Positions 49,902 through 58,493 of a DNA stretch of 64,000 bases are shown in pieces. The stretch's first letter is position 1; every line of letters begins with the position of its first letter. The notes below the pieces were generated by a model, which had not been told where the DNA came from, searched no databases, and worked only from the letters and a program-made list of their open reading frames with translations. This stretch comes from Pseudomonadota bacterium (GTDB lineage Bacteria; Pseudomonadota; Gammaproteobacteria; Steroidobacterales; Steroidobacteraceae), in the NCBI GenBank assembly GCA_016704655.1, contig JADIZR010000007.1, positions 226,130 through 290,129 of the forward strand. Direction: 5' to 3'. Both the position numbers and the translations under genes were made by a program.

Positions 49902-50951
49902 ATGTCGTCACCGTTGCTCGGCGAATTCCTGCGCTCGCGCGGCGTCACCCGCCGCGACTTCCTGCAGTTCTGCACCACCACCGCTGCGCTGATGGGATTG
50001 TCGCCGGCGCTGGTGCCGCGAGTCGCGGCCGCACTCGCGCAGGCACGGCGACCCTCGGTGATCTGGCTGCCGTTCCAGGAGTGCACGGGATGCACGGAAT
50101 CCATCACGCGGGCACACGGCTCGACCCTCGAGAGCCTGATCTTCCAGGGCATCTCGCTCGACTACCAGCACACGCTGCAGGCCGCCGCGGGTGACGCCGC
50201 GGAGCGTGCGCGCGAGACGGCGATGCAGGAGAACTGGGGCCGCTACCTGCTGATCGTCGACGGCTCGATCCCGACCGGCAACAAGGGTTTCAGCTCGATC
50301 GCCGGCCGCGACAATCTCTCGCTGCTGCAGGAAGCGGCGCGCGGCGCCGCCGCGATCGTCGCCCTCGGCAGCTGCGCAGCGTTCGGGGGCATCCCGGGTG
50401 CCAATCCGAATCCTACTGGCGCGGTCCCAGTGTCGGCGATCGTCAAGGACAAGCCGATCATCAACGTTTCTGGCTGCCCACCCATCCCGGTAGTCATCAC
50501 GGGCGTGCTCACGCAGTACCTGACATTCGGCAAGCTGCCCGAGCTCGACGCCCTCGGCCGGCCGAGGTCTTTCTACGGCCAGACGATCCACGATCGTTGC
50601 TACCGGCGCCCGTTCTACGAACGGGGACAGTTCGCCGACAGTTTCGACGACGAAGGCGCGCGGCAGGGCTGGTGCCTCTACAAGCTGGGCTGCAGAGGAC
50701 CGACGACGCACAACGCCTGCGCCACCGTGAAGTGGAACGACGGCACGAGTTTCCCGATCGAGGCAGGCCACGGCTGCATCGGGTGTTCCGAGCCCGGATT
50801 CTGGGACAAAGGCGGATTCTACCAGCCGCTGTCCACCGGCCAGTGGGGCTCGGCACGGACGCTAGGTGTGGCGGTCGGCGTGGGCACGGCGCTCGGCGTG
50901 GCATCCGCGGCGCTGGCCCGCAAGCGGCAGAAGGACGCGGAGGGTGCCTGA
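49902..50951 (+). CDS. hynS: [NiFe]-hydrogenase small subunit
   Basis: This 349-residue iron-sulfur subunit moves electrons from the NiFe site outward. A Tat signal is present with TRRDFLQF at residues 16-23. The proximal cluster region starts CTGCTES (C61, C64); distal and medial ligands are in GCRGPTTHNAC and HGCIGCSEPGFWD. A C-terminal hydrophobic helix (LGVAVGVGTALGVASAALA) anchors it in the membrane. The ATG at 49902 is chosen because it puts the Tat motif in the right place. It starts a hynS-isp1-isp2-hynL operon. Confidence 0.94.
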   Translation: MSSPLLGEFLRSRGVTRRDFLQFCTTTAALMGLSPALVPRVAAALAQARRPSVIWLPFQECTGCTESITRAHGSTLESLIFQGISLDYQHTLQAAAGDAAERARETAMQENWGRYLLIVDGSIPTGNKGFSSIAGRDNLSLLQEAARGAAAIVALGSCAAFGGIPGANPNPTGAVPVSAIVKDKPIINVSGCPPIPVVITGVLTQYLTFGKLPELDALGRPRSFYGQTIHDRCYRRPFYERGQFADSFDDEGARQGWCLYKLGCRGPTTHNACATVKWNDGTSFPIEAGHGCIGCSEPGFWDKGGFYQPLSTGQWGSARTLGVAVGVGTALGVASAALARKRQKDAEGA

Positions 50952-50952
50952 G

Positions 50953-51642
50953 ATGAACCTGCTCGACTTCGCACGGGGCCCTGCGCTGCAGTGGTCGCTG
51001 GTGATCTTCGTGGTGGGGGTGCTCTGGCGCCTGCTCGGCATGTTGTTGCTGCGGACGCGCAAGGACCTCTCCAAGCCACGCCGGGATGCAGCCTGGAAAG
51101 GACTCAGGTTGATCGCGCTGCGATCCTGGCCACGCAAGGAGTTCCTGGGCGGCACTGCGTTCGGCGAGGTGATGGGCTACGCCTTTCACATCGGCTTCCT
51201 GCTGGCGCTGTTCTTCTACGTTCCGCACGTGCTGTTCTTTGCCGACATTTCGCGCGGACTGCTCGGCACCGACCTGCACGGCCTGACGGGACTGCACTGG
51301 CCGACGCTGCCGAACGGCGTCGTGACGTTGCTGAGCGCCATCTCGATTGCCGCCCTCGTGGCAGTGCTGATCCACCGCATCGTGAACCCGGTCAAGCGCC
51401 TGATCTCCAACTTCGACGACTACTTCAGCTGGCTGGTCACCCTCGGCCCGCTAGTGACGGGCATGGCGGCGTTCGCGCACCTGGGCGGATGGCCATACGA
51501 GCGGCTCCTGGCGGTCCACCTGCTCGCGGCGGAGCTGCTGCTGGTGTGGTTCCCGTTCGGCAAGCTGATGCACGCGTTCACGATCTTCGTCGCGCGCGGC
51601 TCGACGGGCATGCTCTTCGAACGCAAGGGAGCCTCGCTGTGA
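50953..51642 (+). CDS. isp1: Isp1-type cytochrome b subunit of hydrogenase
   Basis: This 229-residue membrane protein has about five helices resembling NarI/DsrM-type cytochromes b. Histidines within helices (AFHIGF, VLIHRIV, AVHLLA, LMHAFT) can bind two b hemes. In Isp-type hydrogenases it links the periplasmic HynSL to the cytoplasmic Isp2 and the quinone pool. It starts one base after the hynS stop and overlaps isp2 by 4 bp. Confidence 0.92.
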   Translation: MNLLDFARGPALQWSLVIFVVGVLWRLLGMLLLRTRKDLSKPRRDAAWKGLRLIALRSWPRKEFLGGTAFGEVMGYAFHIGFLLALFFYVPHVLFFADISRGLLGTDLHGLTGLHWPTLPNGVVTLLSAISIAALVAVLIHRIVNPVKRLISNFDDYFSWLVTLGPLVTGMAAFAHLGGWPYERLLAVHLLAAELLLVWFPFGKLMHAFTIFVARGSTGMLFERKGASL

Positions 51643-53012
51643 CCGGGACGACACCCACGACGCGCGAGCCCGATCCGCTGGAATTCGACAAGCCCCGGGT
51701 CTCGATCCGGAAACCCGAGCATCGGTTCGATTCGCAGGGCGAAGCGCCGGACGCCGCGCGTGTCGAGCGTGCCATGAACAGCTTTGTCCGCGATTTCGGC
51801 CGGACGGCAGCCGTGTACATGGAGTCCTGCATCCATTGCGGCATGTGCGCCGAGGCCTGTCACTTCTACGAAGTGACGCAGGACCCGAAGTACACGCCGA
51901 TCTGGAAGCTCGAACCGTTCAAGCAGGCCTACAAGCGCGAATATGGCCCATTCGCCTTCGTCTACCGCGCGCTGAACCTGAAGCCGAAGGTGACGGTGGA
52001 CGAACTGCAGCAGTGGCAACATCTCCTCTACGATTCCTGCACCGTCTGCGGCCGCTGTTCCCTGATGTGCCCGATGGGTATCGACATCGCCAGCCTGGTT
52101 TCGCAGGCGCGGCACGGCATGTTCAAGGCCGGGCTCGTGCCGCACGAACTCGCCGCGGTGACGGAGCGGGCGCGGCGCGAGGGCAGCCCGCTTGGAGCCA
52201 CGCCCAAGGTGTTCGCCGACCGCTGTGAGTGGCTGTCGGACGAACACGAGGTCGAGATCACGATCGACAAGCCCCGCGCCGACGTGCTGTGCGCCATGTC
52301 CTCGATCGAGATCATGAAGTACCCGGACTCGGTGGTGGCGACCGCCAGGATCATGCGACACGTCGGCGCCGACTGGACGTTCAGGCTGGATGGCTATGAA
52401 GCAACGAATTTCGGCCTGCTGACCGGCGATGCGGCGGCGCAGAAGGAACTGACGCTGAAGATCATCCATGCGGCCGTGGCCTGCGGCGCCAGCGTGGTCG
52501 TCCTGCCGGAATGCGGCCACGCCTACACCGCGCTGCGCTGGATGGGCGCGAACATGTACGGCAAGCCGCTGCCGTTCAGGGTACTGCACATCGCGGAGTT
52601 CCTCGCCGAGCAGGTGCGCGCCGGCAAGCTCAGATTGCGCAAGCTCGGCAAGTCCGCGACGTTTCACGACCCGTGCCAGCTGGTGCGCCGGGGCGGCGCG
52701 ATCGAGGCACCGCGCGAGGTGCTGCAGGCACTGGGCGTCGAGCTGCGCGAAATGTATCCGACCAAGGGGGCGAACTGGTGTTGCGGTGGGGGCGGCGGCG
52801 TGGTGGCCATTCACCGCGCCGATGAACTGCGGCACAAGGTGTTCAAGATCAAGATGGAACAGATCGAGGAGACCGGCGCCGAGCTGCCGGTGACCTCCTG
52901 CGCCAACTGCCGGCAGACCTTCGACGACGGGCAGGCGCACTTCAAGTGGGACAAGACCATGCACAGCCTGCTCGAACTCGTCGCCGACAACCTGGTCGAG
53001 GATGCTCAATGA
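51639..53012 (+). CDS. isp2: Isp2-type iron-sulfur subunit (HdrD-like)
   Basis: This 457-residue cytoplasmic protein combines HdrC and HdrB parts. Ferredoxin motifs are C64-C67-C70-C74 (CIHCGMCAEAC) and CTVCGRCSLMCP. Then come two CCG-type regions, the second with DPCQLVRRGG, NWCCGGGGG and TSCANCRQTF. Isp2 is thought to receive electrons from Isp1 and is structurally a heterodisulfide reductase-like module. This makes a direct relation to the neighbouring sHdr complex attractive. The GTG at 51639 is used; it overlaps the isp1 stop. Confidence 0.92.
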   Translation: MTGTTPTTREPDPLEFDKPRVSIRKPEHRFDSQGEAPDAARVERAMNSFVRDFGRTAAVYMESCIHCGMCAEACHFYEVTQDPKYTPIWKLEPFKQAYKREYGPFAFVYRALNLKPKVTVDELQQWQHLLYDSCTVCGRCSLMCPMGIDIASLVSQARHGMFKAGLVPHELAAVTERARREGSPLGATPKVFADRCEWLSDEHEVEITIDKPRADVLCAMSSIEIMKYPDSVVATARIMRHVGADWTFRLDGYEATNFGLLTGDAAAQKELTLKIIHAAVACGASVVVLPECGHAYTALRWMGANMYGKPLPFRVLHIAEFLAEQVRAGKLRLRKLGKSATFHDPCQLVRRGGAIEAPREVLQALGVELREMYPTKGANWCCGGGGGVVAIHRADELRHKVFKIKMEQIEETGAELPVTSCANCRQTFDDGQAHFKWDKTMHSLLELVADNLVEDAQ

Positions 53013-54739
53013 GCGCCGAATCACGCCGCATCGTGGTGGACCCGGTCACTCGAATCGAGGGGCACCTGCGGATTGAAGTCGCCACCGACGCAGACCGCCG
53101 CATTACGCAGGCCTACAGCTCCGGCACCATGGTGCGAGGTCTCGAGATCATCCTGCGCGGGCGCGACCCGCGCGACGCATGGGCCTTCGCGCAGCGCATC
53201 TGCGGTGTCTGCACGCTGGTGCACGGCATCGCATCGGTGCGCGCCGTCGAAGATGCGTTGCGCTGGGAGATTCCGCAGAACGCAAACCTCGTCCGCAACC
53301 TGATGATCGGCGCGCAGTACGTGCACGACCACGTCATGCATTTCTATCACCTGCACGCGCTCGACTGGGTGGACGTGGTCTCGGCGCTGCAGGCGGACCC
53401 GAAGGCCGCCTCGACCCTTGCCCAGTCGATCAGCAGTTACGCGCGCTCCTCGCCCGGGTACTTTGCGGACGTGCAGAAGCGCGTGCGTGGACTCGTCGAG
53501 AGTGGACAGCTCGGGATATTCGCCAACGGTTACTGGGGGCACCCGGCCTACAAGCTGCCGCCGGAAGCGAACCTGATGGCCGTGGCGCACTACCTCGATG
53601 CGCTCGCGTGGCAGCGCGACGTCGCCAGGCTGCACGCCATCTTCGGCGGCAAGAATCCGCACCCGCATCTGGTGGTCGGCGGCGCGCCGAACCCGATCGA
53701 CCTCGAGTCCGATTCAGCAATCAACGCCAAGCGCCTGTCCCAGGTGCAGGACATCATCCTGCGCATGCGCGAGTTCGTCGATGAAGTCTACGTGCCGGAC
53801 ACGCTGGCCATCGCCAGCTACTACAAGGACTGGGCGACGCAGGGCGAAGGTCTGGGCAACTTCCTGTGCTTCGGCGACTTTCCGGCGCGATCGATCTTTG
53901 ACACCGAAAGTTTCCTGGTGCCGCGAGGCGTCATCCTGAATCGCGACCTGTCGCACATCGAGGAAGTCGACCTCCACGACCCGACGCAGATCGAGGAGTT
54001 CGTGAGCCACGCGTACTACGACTACGACAGCGGCAAGGACCACGGCCTGCATCCGTTCGAGGGTCAGACGACGCTCAACTACACTGGCCCTCCCCCGCCC
54101 TATTCGCAGCTCGACGTCGACAGGGGCTACTCCTGGATGAAGTCGCCGCGCTGGCGCGGCAAGGCCATGGAGGTCGGGCCACTGGCGCGCATGCTGATGC
54201 TGGTCGCCAGCGGGCACGACCAGGCGAAGGAACTCGTGGAGCAGACGCTGACGACGCTGCAACTGCCGCTCGCGGGCCTGTATTCAACCCTCGGTCGCAC
54301 GGCTGCGCGGACCCTCGAGACCAGGATTTTTGTGGACGCGATGCAGGGCTGGTACGACCAGCTGGTGGCGAACATCAAGGCGGGCGACACGCAGACGTTC
54401 GATGGCCGGTACTGGGATCCGGCCACCTGGCCGGCGCAGGCCCGGGGCGCCGGTTTCATGGAAGCGCCACGCGGCGCGCTGGGTCATTGGATCGTCATCG
54501 AGGACGGACGGATCGACAACTACCAGGCGGTGGTGCCGAGCACCTGGAATGCCGGTCCGCGCGATGCATCAGGCCAGCCTGGCGCCTATGAAGCCGCGCT
54601 TGCCGGGCACGTGCTGCACGATCCCGACCAGCCGCTCGAGATTCTTCGAACGATCCACAGCTTCGACCCCTGCATCGCATGCGCCGTGCACGTGCTGGAT
54701 CTGGAAGGCGGCGACGCTCTGTCGGTGCGTGTCACCTGA
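53009..54739 (+). CDS. hynL: [NiFe]-hydrogenase large subunit
   Basis: This 576-residue catalytic subunit has all active-site motifs: RGLE near residue 43, RICGVCTLVH (C65, C68) and the C-terminal DPCIACAVH with the last two nickel cysteines. A 15-residue tail after the conserved His (VLDLEGGDALSVRVT) awaits removal by a maturation protease. The Isp context and motif pattern fit group 1e periplasmic, membrane-linked uptake-type enzymes, often found in sulfur bacteria. The accessory hyp genes are not in the window. The start overlaps isp2 by 4 bp. Confidence 0.96.
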   Translation: MSAESRRIVVDPVTRIEGHLRIEVATDADRRITQAYSSGTMVRGLEIILRGRDPRDAWAFAQRICGVCTLVHGIASVRAVEDALRWEIPQNANLVRNLMIGAQYVHDHVMHFYHLHALDWVDVVSALQADPKAASTLAQSISSYARSSPGYFADVQKRVRGLVESGQLGIFANGYWGHPAYKLPPEANLMAVAHYLDALAWQRDVARLHAIFGGKNPHPHLVVGGAPNPIDLESDSAINAKRLSQVQDIILRMREFVDEVYVPDTLAIASYYKDWATQGEGLGNFLCFGDFPARSIFDTESFLVPRGVILNRDLSHIEEVDLHDPTQIEEFVSHAYYDYDSGKDHGLHPFEGQTTLNYTGPPPPYSQLDVDRGYSWMKSPRWRGKAMEVGPLARMLMLVASGHDQAKELVEQTLTTLQLPLAGLYSTLGRTAARTLETRIFVDAMQGWYDQLVANIKAGDTQTFDGRYWDPATWPAQARGAGFMEAPRGALGHWIVIEDGRIDNYQAVVPSTWNAGPRDASGQPGAYEAALAGHVLHDPDQPLEILRTIHSFDPCIACAVHVLDLEGGDALSVRVT

Positions 54740-54801
54740 TGCAGACAACGCTGTGGTCAAGGCGGCCGGACGGGCAGCGTGCGGGCACGAACTCGTCTAA
54801 C

Positions 54802-54817
54802 ATTAGCAACAGGTCAT
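54802..54817. promoter_or_regulatory. Weak candidate ArsR operator upstream of lbpA
   Basis: ATTAGCAACAGGTCAT has a perfect left half and 3 of 5 matches in the right half. It is 63 bp upstream of lbpA in a 141-bp gap after hynL. Alone it would not be reported; its position in front of another sulfur gene supports it. Confidence 0.4.
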
Positions 54818-54880
54818 ACTGAGTCCGGCGCCTCACGCAGCCGCGTGGCACGCTCCGGACAAGCTTGAGGAGGCTGGATC

Positions 54881-55321
54881 ATGGCGACGGTGAAGGGTTG
54901 CAATCTCCCGGACGATCTTCTGTACGACGTCGAGAATCACATCTGGTTCAAGGAACTCGGTGATGGCACTGTCCGGGTCGGCATGACGGCGGTCGCCACG
55001 GCGATGGCCGGCAAGCTGGTCGCTTACACCCCCAAGGGCGTGGGCAAGGACGTCAAGGCCGGCAAGTCCTGCGCGACGGTTGAGAGCGGCAAATGGGTCG
55101 GCCCGGCCAAGGTCGCCGCCGCCGGGTCGGTGGTCGCCATCAACGAAGCGCTTGCTGCGACGCCGAGCATCGCGAACGCCGATCCCTATGGCGAAGGTTG
55201 GTTGATCATCCTCAAGCCGGAAGACTGGGACAGCGTCAAGGGCGGGCTCGTGGCGGGGACACAGGTCGCCGGACCTTATGAGGCGAAGATGACCGCCGAC
55301 GGCTTTGCCGGATGCGGATGA
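54881..55321 (+). CDS. lbpA: Lipoate-binding protein LbpA (GcvH-like)
   Basis: This 146-residue lipoyl-domain protein resembles glycine cleavage H protein but belongs to the sulfur-oxidation LbpA group. The lipoylated residue is K71 in TVESGKWVGP, where GcvH has a different context. The second GcvH-like half INEALAATPSIANADPYGEGWLI is conserved. In the sHdr pathway its lipoyl arm is thought to carry the sulfur substrate between sHdr subunits. A GAGGAGG-type site precedes the ATG. It is followed directly by the regulator gene. Confidence 0.94.
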   Translation: MATVKGCNLPDDLLYDVENHIWFKELGDGTVRVGMTAVATAMAGKLVAYTPKGVGKDVKAGKSCATVESGKWVGPAKVAAAGSVVAINEALAATPSIANADPYGEGWLIILKPEDWDSVKGGLVAGTQVAGPYEAKMTADGFAGCG

Positions 55322-55671
55322 AATCCCGCAGCGTGGCCCGGGCGACAGCGGCCCCGGCGCTGGTCATGGATCGTGCAACCGTGCGGCGGATGGAAAAGAA
55401 CGCCACGCGCGCTTGCGGCGTGCTCGGGGCGATGTCGAATCCCTCGCGTCTGCTGATCCTCTGCCACCTGGCGGAGGGCGAGAAATCGGTCGGCGAACTC
55501 GAGCCCCTCATCGGCCTCAGTCAATCCGCCCTGTCGCAGCATCTCGCGGTACTGCGGGGCAAGCACCTGGTGCGGACGCGGCGCGACGGGCAGTCGATCC
55601 TGTACAGCCTGGCCAGCAAAGAGGCGACCGCGCTCATGCATACGCTGCACGAGCAGTTCTGCAAGTGCTGA
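55318..55671 (+). CDS. shdrR: ArsR-family regulator, sHdrR-like
   Basis: This 117-residue winged-helix repressor has the recognition region KSVGELEPLIGLSQSALSQHLAVLRGKHLV. Cysteines C49 (LLILCHL) and C115 are 66 residues apart, like the redox pair of SqrR; extra cysteines are C33 and C117. sHdrR in other bacteria represses the shdr-lbpA genes and is released by sulfur loading. The ATG at 55318 overlaps the lbpA stop (ATGA). An ATG at 55312 is a second option. Confidence 0.88.
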   Translation: MKSRSVARATAAPALVMDRATVRRMEKNATRACGVLGAMSNPSRLLILCHLAEGEKSVGELEPLIGLSQSALSQHLAVLRGKHLVRTRRDGQSILYSLASKEATALMHTLHEQFCKC

Positions 55672-55672
55672 C

Positions 55673-55729
55673 GGAAAATGGGGACGCTCACCTGTTTCGT
55701 CGGAAACAGGTGAGCGTCCCCATTTTTCC
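55673..55729. repeat. Long perfect palindrome (REP-like or terminator)
   Basis: Two 26-nt arms with a GTCG loop are reverse complements; the only irregularity is one additional T in the right arm near its end. The core is GGGGACGCTCACCTGTTTC and its mirror image. It lies between the convergent regulator and TetR genes and ends in a T-run on the plus strand, so it could stop transcription. The sequence style GGGGACGCTCACC resembles palindromes dispersed in many gammaproteobacterial genomes in association with REP-type transposases. Confidence 0.8.
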
Positions 55730-55737
55730 GGTCGTGC

Positions 55738-56385
55738 CTAAGCGCGCCGCGGCCGCGGCGCCAGCTCGCCGAAATGCCCTTCGAACACAGCGATCGCACC
55801 GCGCTTTGCCTGCCCCAACCACCAGGGCGTGACTTGCTCGCACTCGCGCATCGATAGCATGAACGCCGTGTCGACGACCTCGATGGCGTAGTAGGCAATC
55901 CGCTCATTGTCCTTGTGACGGGGCAGCACGAAGAACTCATCCAGGCGCGCCAACAGGAACCGGGCGCGGTCGTAGTCAGCGTCGCGGTCGAGCCGCTTCA
56001 ACTCCGACGGCATGTACCCACTGATGGTCAGCTTGGCGCACACCGGGTTGCGCTGCTGGAACCGGGCTGACCGGTCGATCATGCATTGCACCAGGGCCCG
56101 CCAGGATTTCGTCGCAGCGCCCCGCAATGGCCGGGCGAGCGCCTCGTCATGAAGCGCGCCGAAATGGCCCAGCAGCCCACGCAGCAGCGCATCGAGATCC
56201 GGATAGAAGTAGCGGGCCGAGCCGTGCGGAATGCCCGCGCGCTCACAGACAGAGACGAAAGTGATCTCGCGGAAATCCCGCGTCCGCAACAGCGTGTGCG
56301 CCGCCTGCAGCAGCTCCTGGCGACGGGCATCGCCACGACGCTGGGTCATCCTCGAAGGCGCTTTTTTCGGTGTCGTCCTGGTCAT
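55738..56385 (-). CDS. TetR/AcrR-family transcriptional regulator
   Basis: This 215-residue repressor has an N-terminal helix-turn-helix region ARRQELLQAAHTLL, then VSVCERAGIPHGSARYFYPDLDAL, followed by a helical ligand-binding domain. It is divergent from the cytochrome cluster with a 209-bp region containing a palindrome between them, so it probably controls that cluster. Ligand unknown. A Met at codon 13 is an alternative start. Confidence 0.85.
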   Translation of the reverse strand: MTRTTPKKAPSRMTQRRGDARRQELLQAAHTLLRTRDFREITFVSVCERAGIPHGSARYFYPDLDALLRGLLGHFGALHDEALARPLRGAATKSWRALVQCMIDRSARFQQRNPVCAKLTISGYMPSELKRLDRDADYDRARFLLARLDEFFVLPRHKDNERIAYYAIEVVDTAFMLSMRECEQVTPWWLGQAKRGAIAVFEGHFGELAPRPRRA

Positions 56386-56499
56386 GAGTCGAGGGTGATG
56401 TTACCAACTTGACGGGCAGATCGTCGTCGGGCCCGGCGCCGTGAACCAGCATAGGCCGGTCGACATTGCGCCGCAGCAAACTCGTCGACTGACCACTGC

Positions 56500-56519
56500 A
56501 ACTCGCGTTTTGGCGAGTT
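56500..56519. promoter_or_regulatory. Candidate TetR operator
   Basis: AACTCGC and GCGAGTT form a 7-bp inverted repeat with a 6-bp spacer, between the divergent tetR gene and the cytochrome operon. A further AAACTCG half-site occurs about 20 bp upstream. The position and symmetry fit a TetR dimer site. Confidence 0.45.
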
Positions 56520-56594
56520 TGATATTGCAAACCACTCCGGATTGGTCATACTCCAGAAAAAGAGGTCGGCCCTCACGCGGCCAGGGGGAGGGAA

Positions 56595-57311
56595 TTGTCC
56601 TTGAAGACCTTTCATGCGGAACGCATGCGCGTTCTTGCGGCCGGTTTCATCTTCGCGCTGGGCCTGGCTACCTCGTTCAGTGCGCACGCTGGCGTGCCCC
56701 CGCCTCGACCGACCGAGTTCGACATCTGCCAGGGATGCCACGGTGTATTCGCCCAGGGCAATGCCGAACTTGGCGCGCCGCGCATCGCCGGCCTCGATGC
56801 CCAGTACCTTGGTCGCCAGCTCGCGGATTTCCGCGACAGGCGGCGAGGCAGCGGCGCCGGCGATACCTTCGGGGCGCAGATGGTCACCATCGCATCCATG
56901 CTGGACGACACGACGATCGGGCGGTTGGCGGCCTATGTCAGCGCCATGCCGGAAGTACAGGTGTCGACGACGCTCAGCGGTGATGGCAAGGCCGGCCAGG
57001 CCACGTACACGACGTGTGCCGCCTGCCACGGCGTCAATGGCGAAGGCAGCGTGTCGCTCGGCGCGCCGCGGCTGGCCGGGATGACCGACTCGTATCTCGC
57101 CCGGCAGTTCGTCGCCTATGCGTCTGGAATGCGCGGATCTTCGGCGGGCGACGACCGCGGCGCGGCCATGCGCGGTATCACCGCCGGCATCAAGGGCGAC
57201 AAGGCCGTGCGAGACGTTATTTCCTACGCGGTGTCCCTGCCTGGCCCTGCAACTCTCTCCGCGACCGCGTGTGCGGATCAACCGGCAGGGACATGCGGCT
57301 CCTCGCGCTGA
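56595..57311 (+). CDS. Diheme cytochrome c (c4-like)
   Basis: This 238-residue periplasmic protein has a signal peptide (residues about 12-32) and two heme motifs, CQGCH (45-49) and CAACH (141-145), each in a domain of about 90 residues, as in cytochrome c4. It ends with an additional cysteine-containing tail (TACADQPAGTCGSSR). It could accept electrons from a periplasmic oxidation step. A TTG at 56595 after GGGGGAGGGAA is used; TTG 56601 and ATG 56625 are alternatives. It overlaps the next gene by 19 bp. Confidence 0.88.
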   Translation: MSLKTFHAERMRVLAAGFIFALGLATSFSAHAGVPPPRPTEFDICQGCHGVFAQGNAELGAPRIAGLDAQYLGRQLADFRDRRRGSGAGDTFGAQMVTIASMLDDTTIGRLAAYVSAMPEVQVSTTLSGDGKAGQATYTTCAACHGVNGEGSVSLGAPRLAGMTDSYLARQFVAYASGMRGSSAGDDRGAAMRGITAGIKGDKAVRDVISYAVSLPGPATLSATACADQPAGTCGSSR

Positions 57312-58480
57312 CCGCGGTCCTGCTGCTCGGGGCGAATGGCGCGCACGCCGCGTCGTTTGCCCTCGCTGACCACTGTCCCCCGAGTTTCGACATGGCAGAG
57401 GACGGGCGCTGTCATCTCGTCAGCCTGTACCAGATGTACACGGCTGCACCCGGGCAGGGGGGCCTGCGCGTGCCACTGCCCGAATTGAAGGGCAGCTATA
57501 CGCCGCAACAGATCGATCTCGGTCGGCTCCTGTTTTTCGATCCCGTGCTGTCCGGCGACGGCAAGTCGTCCTGCGCACATTGCCATCACCCGGATCTCGC
57601 CTATGCGGACGGTCGCACGACGGGAATGGGCGCGAGCGGCGAGGGAGTCGGCCCGGCGCGTCGACAAGGCGACGTTCTTCCCCGCAACACGCCCGGGCTC
57701 TGGAATGTCGGCTTCCTGGGCAGGCTCTTCTGGGATGGCCGGGCCACGTCGCTCGAGGAACAGAGTGTCGGCCCGCTGTTTGCAGCCAACGAGATGGCCA
57801 GCACGCCCGATCATGTGCGGCAGGCGCTGGCCATGAATCCCGAATACCGACGCCTGTTCGCACAGGCCTTCCAACGCAGCGCGAACCAACCGATCGCGCT
57901 CGAGGAAGTCGCCACGGCGCTGGCGGCGTTCGAGACTTCCCTGGTCTCGCTGAACAGCCGCTTCGATCGCTATGCGCATGGCGACGATCGTGCACTCAGC
58001 GATTCCGAGGTGCGGGGATGGAACGTCTTCCGCGGCTTCGTCGGCCGCTGCACGCAGTGCCACGTGCCGCCGCTGTTCCAGAGCGACGATCTCGCAGCGA
58101 TCGGTGCGCCGCCGGTCCCTGGCCAGCCGTACGACCAGGGTGCCGGGGTCCTGCCGCCCGCTGACCCCGCCCTGAACGGTGCCTTCAAGGTACCGACGCT
58201 GCGCAACATTGCGCTGACCGCGCCGTACTTTCAGGCCGGGCAGTTCGCACAACTCGCCGACGTCGTCGACTTCTACAATGCGCCGCGCGGACACGCCGTC
58301 CCGCCCGGCGCGAAGGTCGAGCTGCACTGGCACATCCACATGCGGCAGGCCGAACTGCCGCCGCAGGATGTGGCGGACCTGCTGTCCTTCCTCAACGCGC
58401 TGACCGACACGTCGATGTCGCCGCAGGTGCCGACCGCGGTGCCATCCGGACTACCCGTCATTCCAAGGCTCCACCCATGA
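57293..58480 (+). CDS. MauG/cytochrome c peroxidase-family diheme protein
   Basis: This 395-residue periplasmic diheme protein has a signal peptide MRLLALTAVLLLGANGAHAA and heme motifs CAHCH (94-98) and CTQCH (253-257). The family signature RNTPGLWNVGFLGRLFWDGRATSLEEQ lies between. Proteins of this group either reduce hydrogen peroxide or, like MauG, use a high-valent diheme state to modify a partner protein or substrate. The partner here is unknown. The ATG at 57293 overlaps the c4-like gene by 19 bp. Confidence 0.88.
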   Translation: MRLLALTAVLLLGANGAHAASFALADHCPPSFDMAEDGRCHLVSLYQMYTAAPGQGGLRVPLPELKGSYTPQQIDLGRLLFFDPVLSGDGKSSCAHCHHPDLAYADGRTTGMGASGEGVGPARRQGDVLPRNTPGLWNVGFLGRLFWDGRATSLEEQSVGPLFAANEMASTPDHVRQALAMNPEYRRLFAQAFQRSANQPIALEEVATALAAFETSLVSLNSRFDRYAHGDDRALSDSEVRGWNVFRGFVGRCTQCHVPPLFQSDDLAAIGAPPVPGQPYDQGAGVLPPADPALNGAFKVPTLRNIALTAPYFQAGQFAQLADVVDFYNAPRGHAVPPGAKVELHWHIHMRQAELPPQDVADLLSFLNALTDTSMSPQVPTAVPSGLPVIPRLHP

Positions 58481-58493
58481 GAGAAGAAACGCT

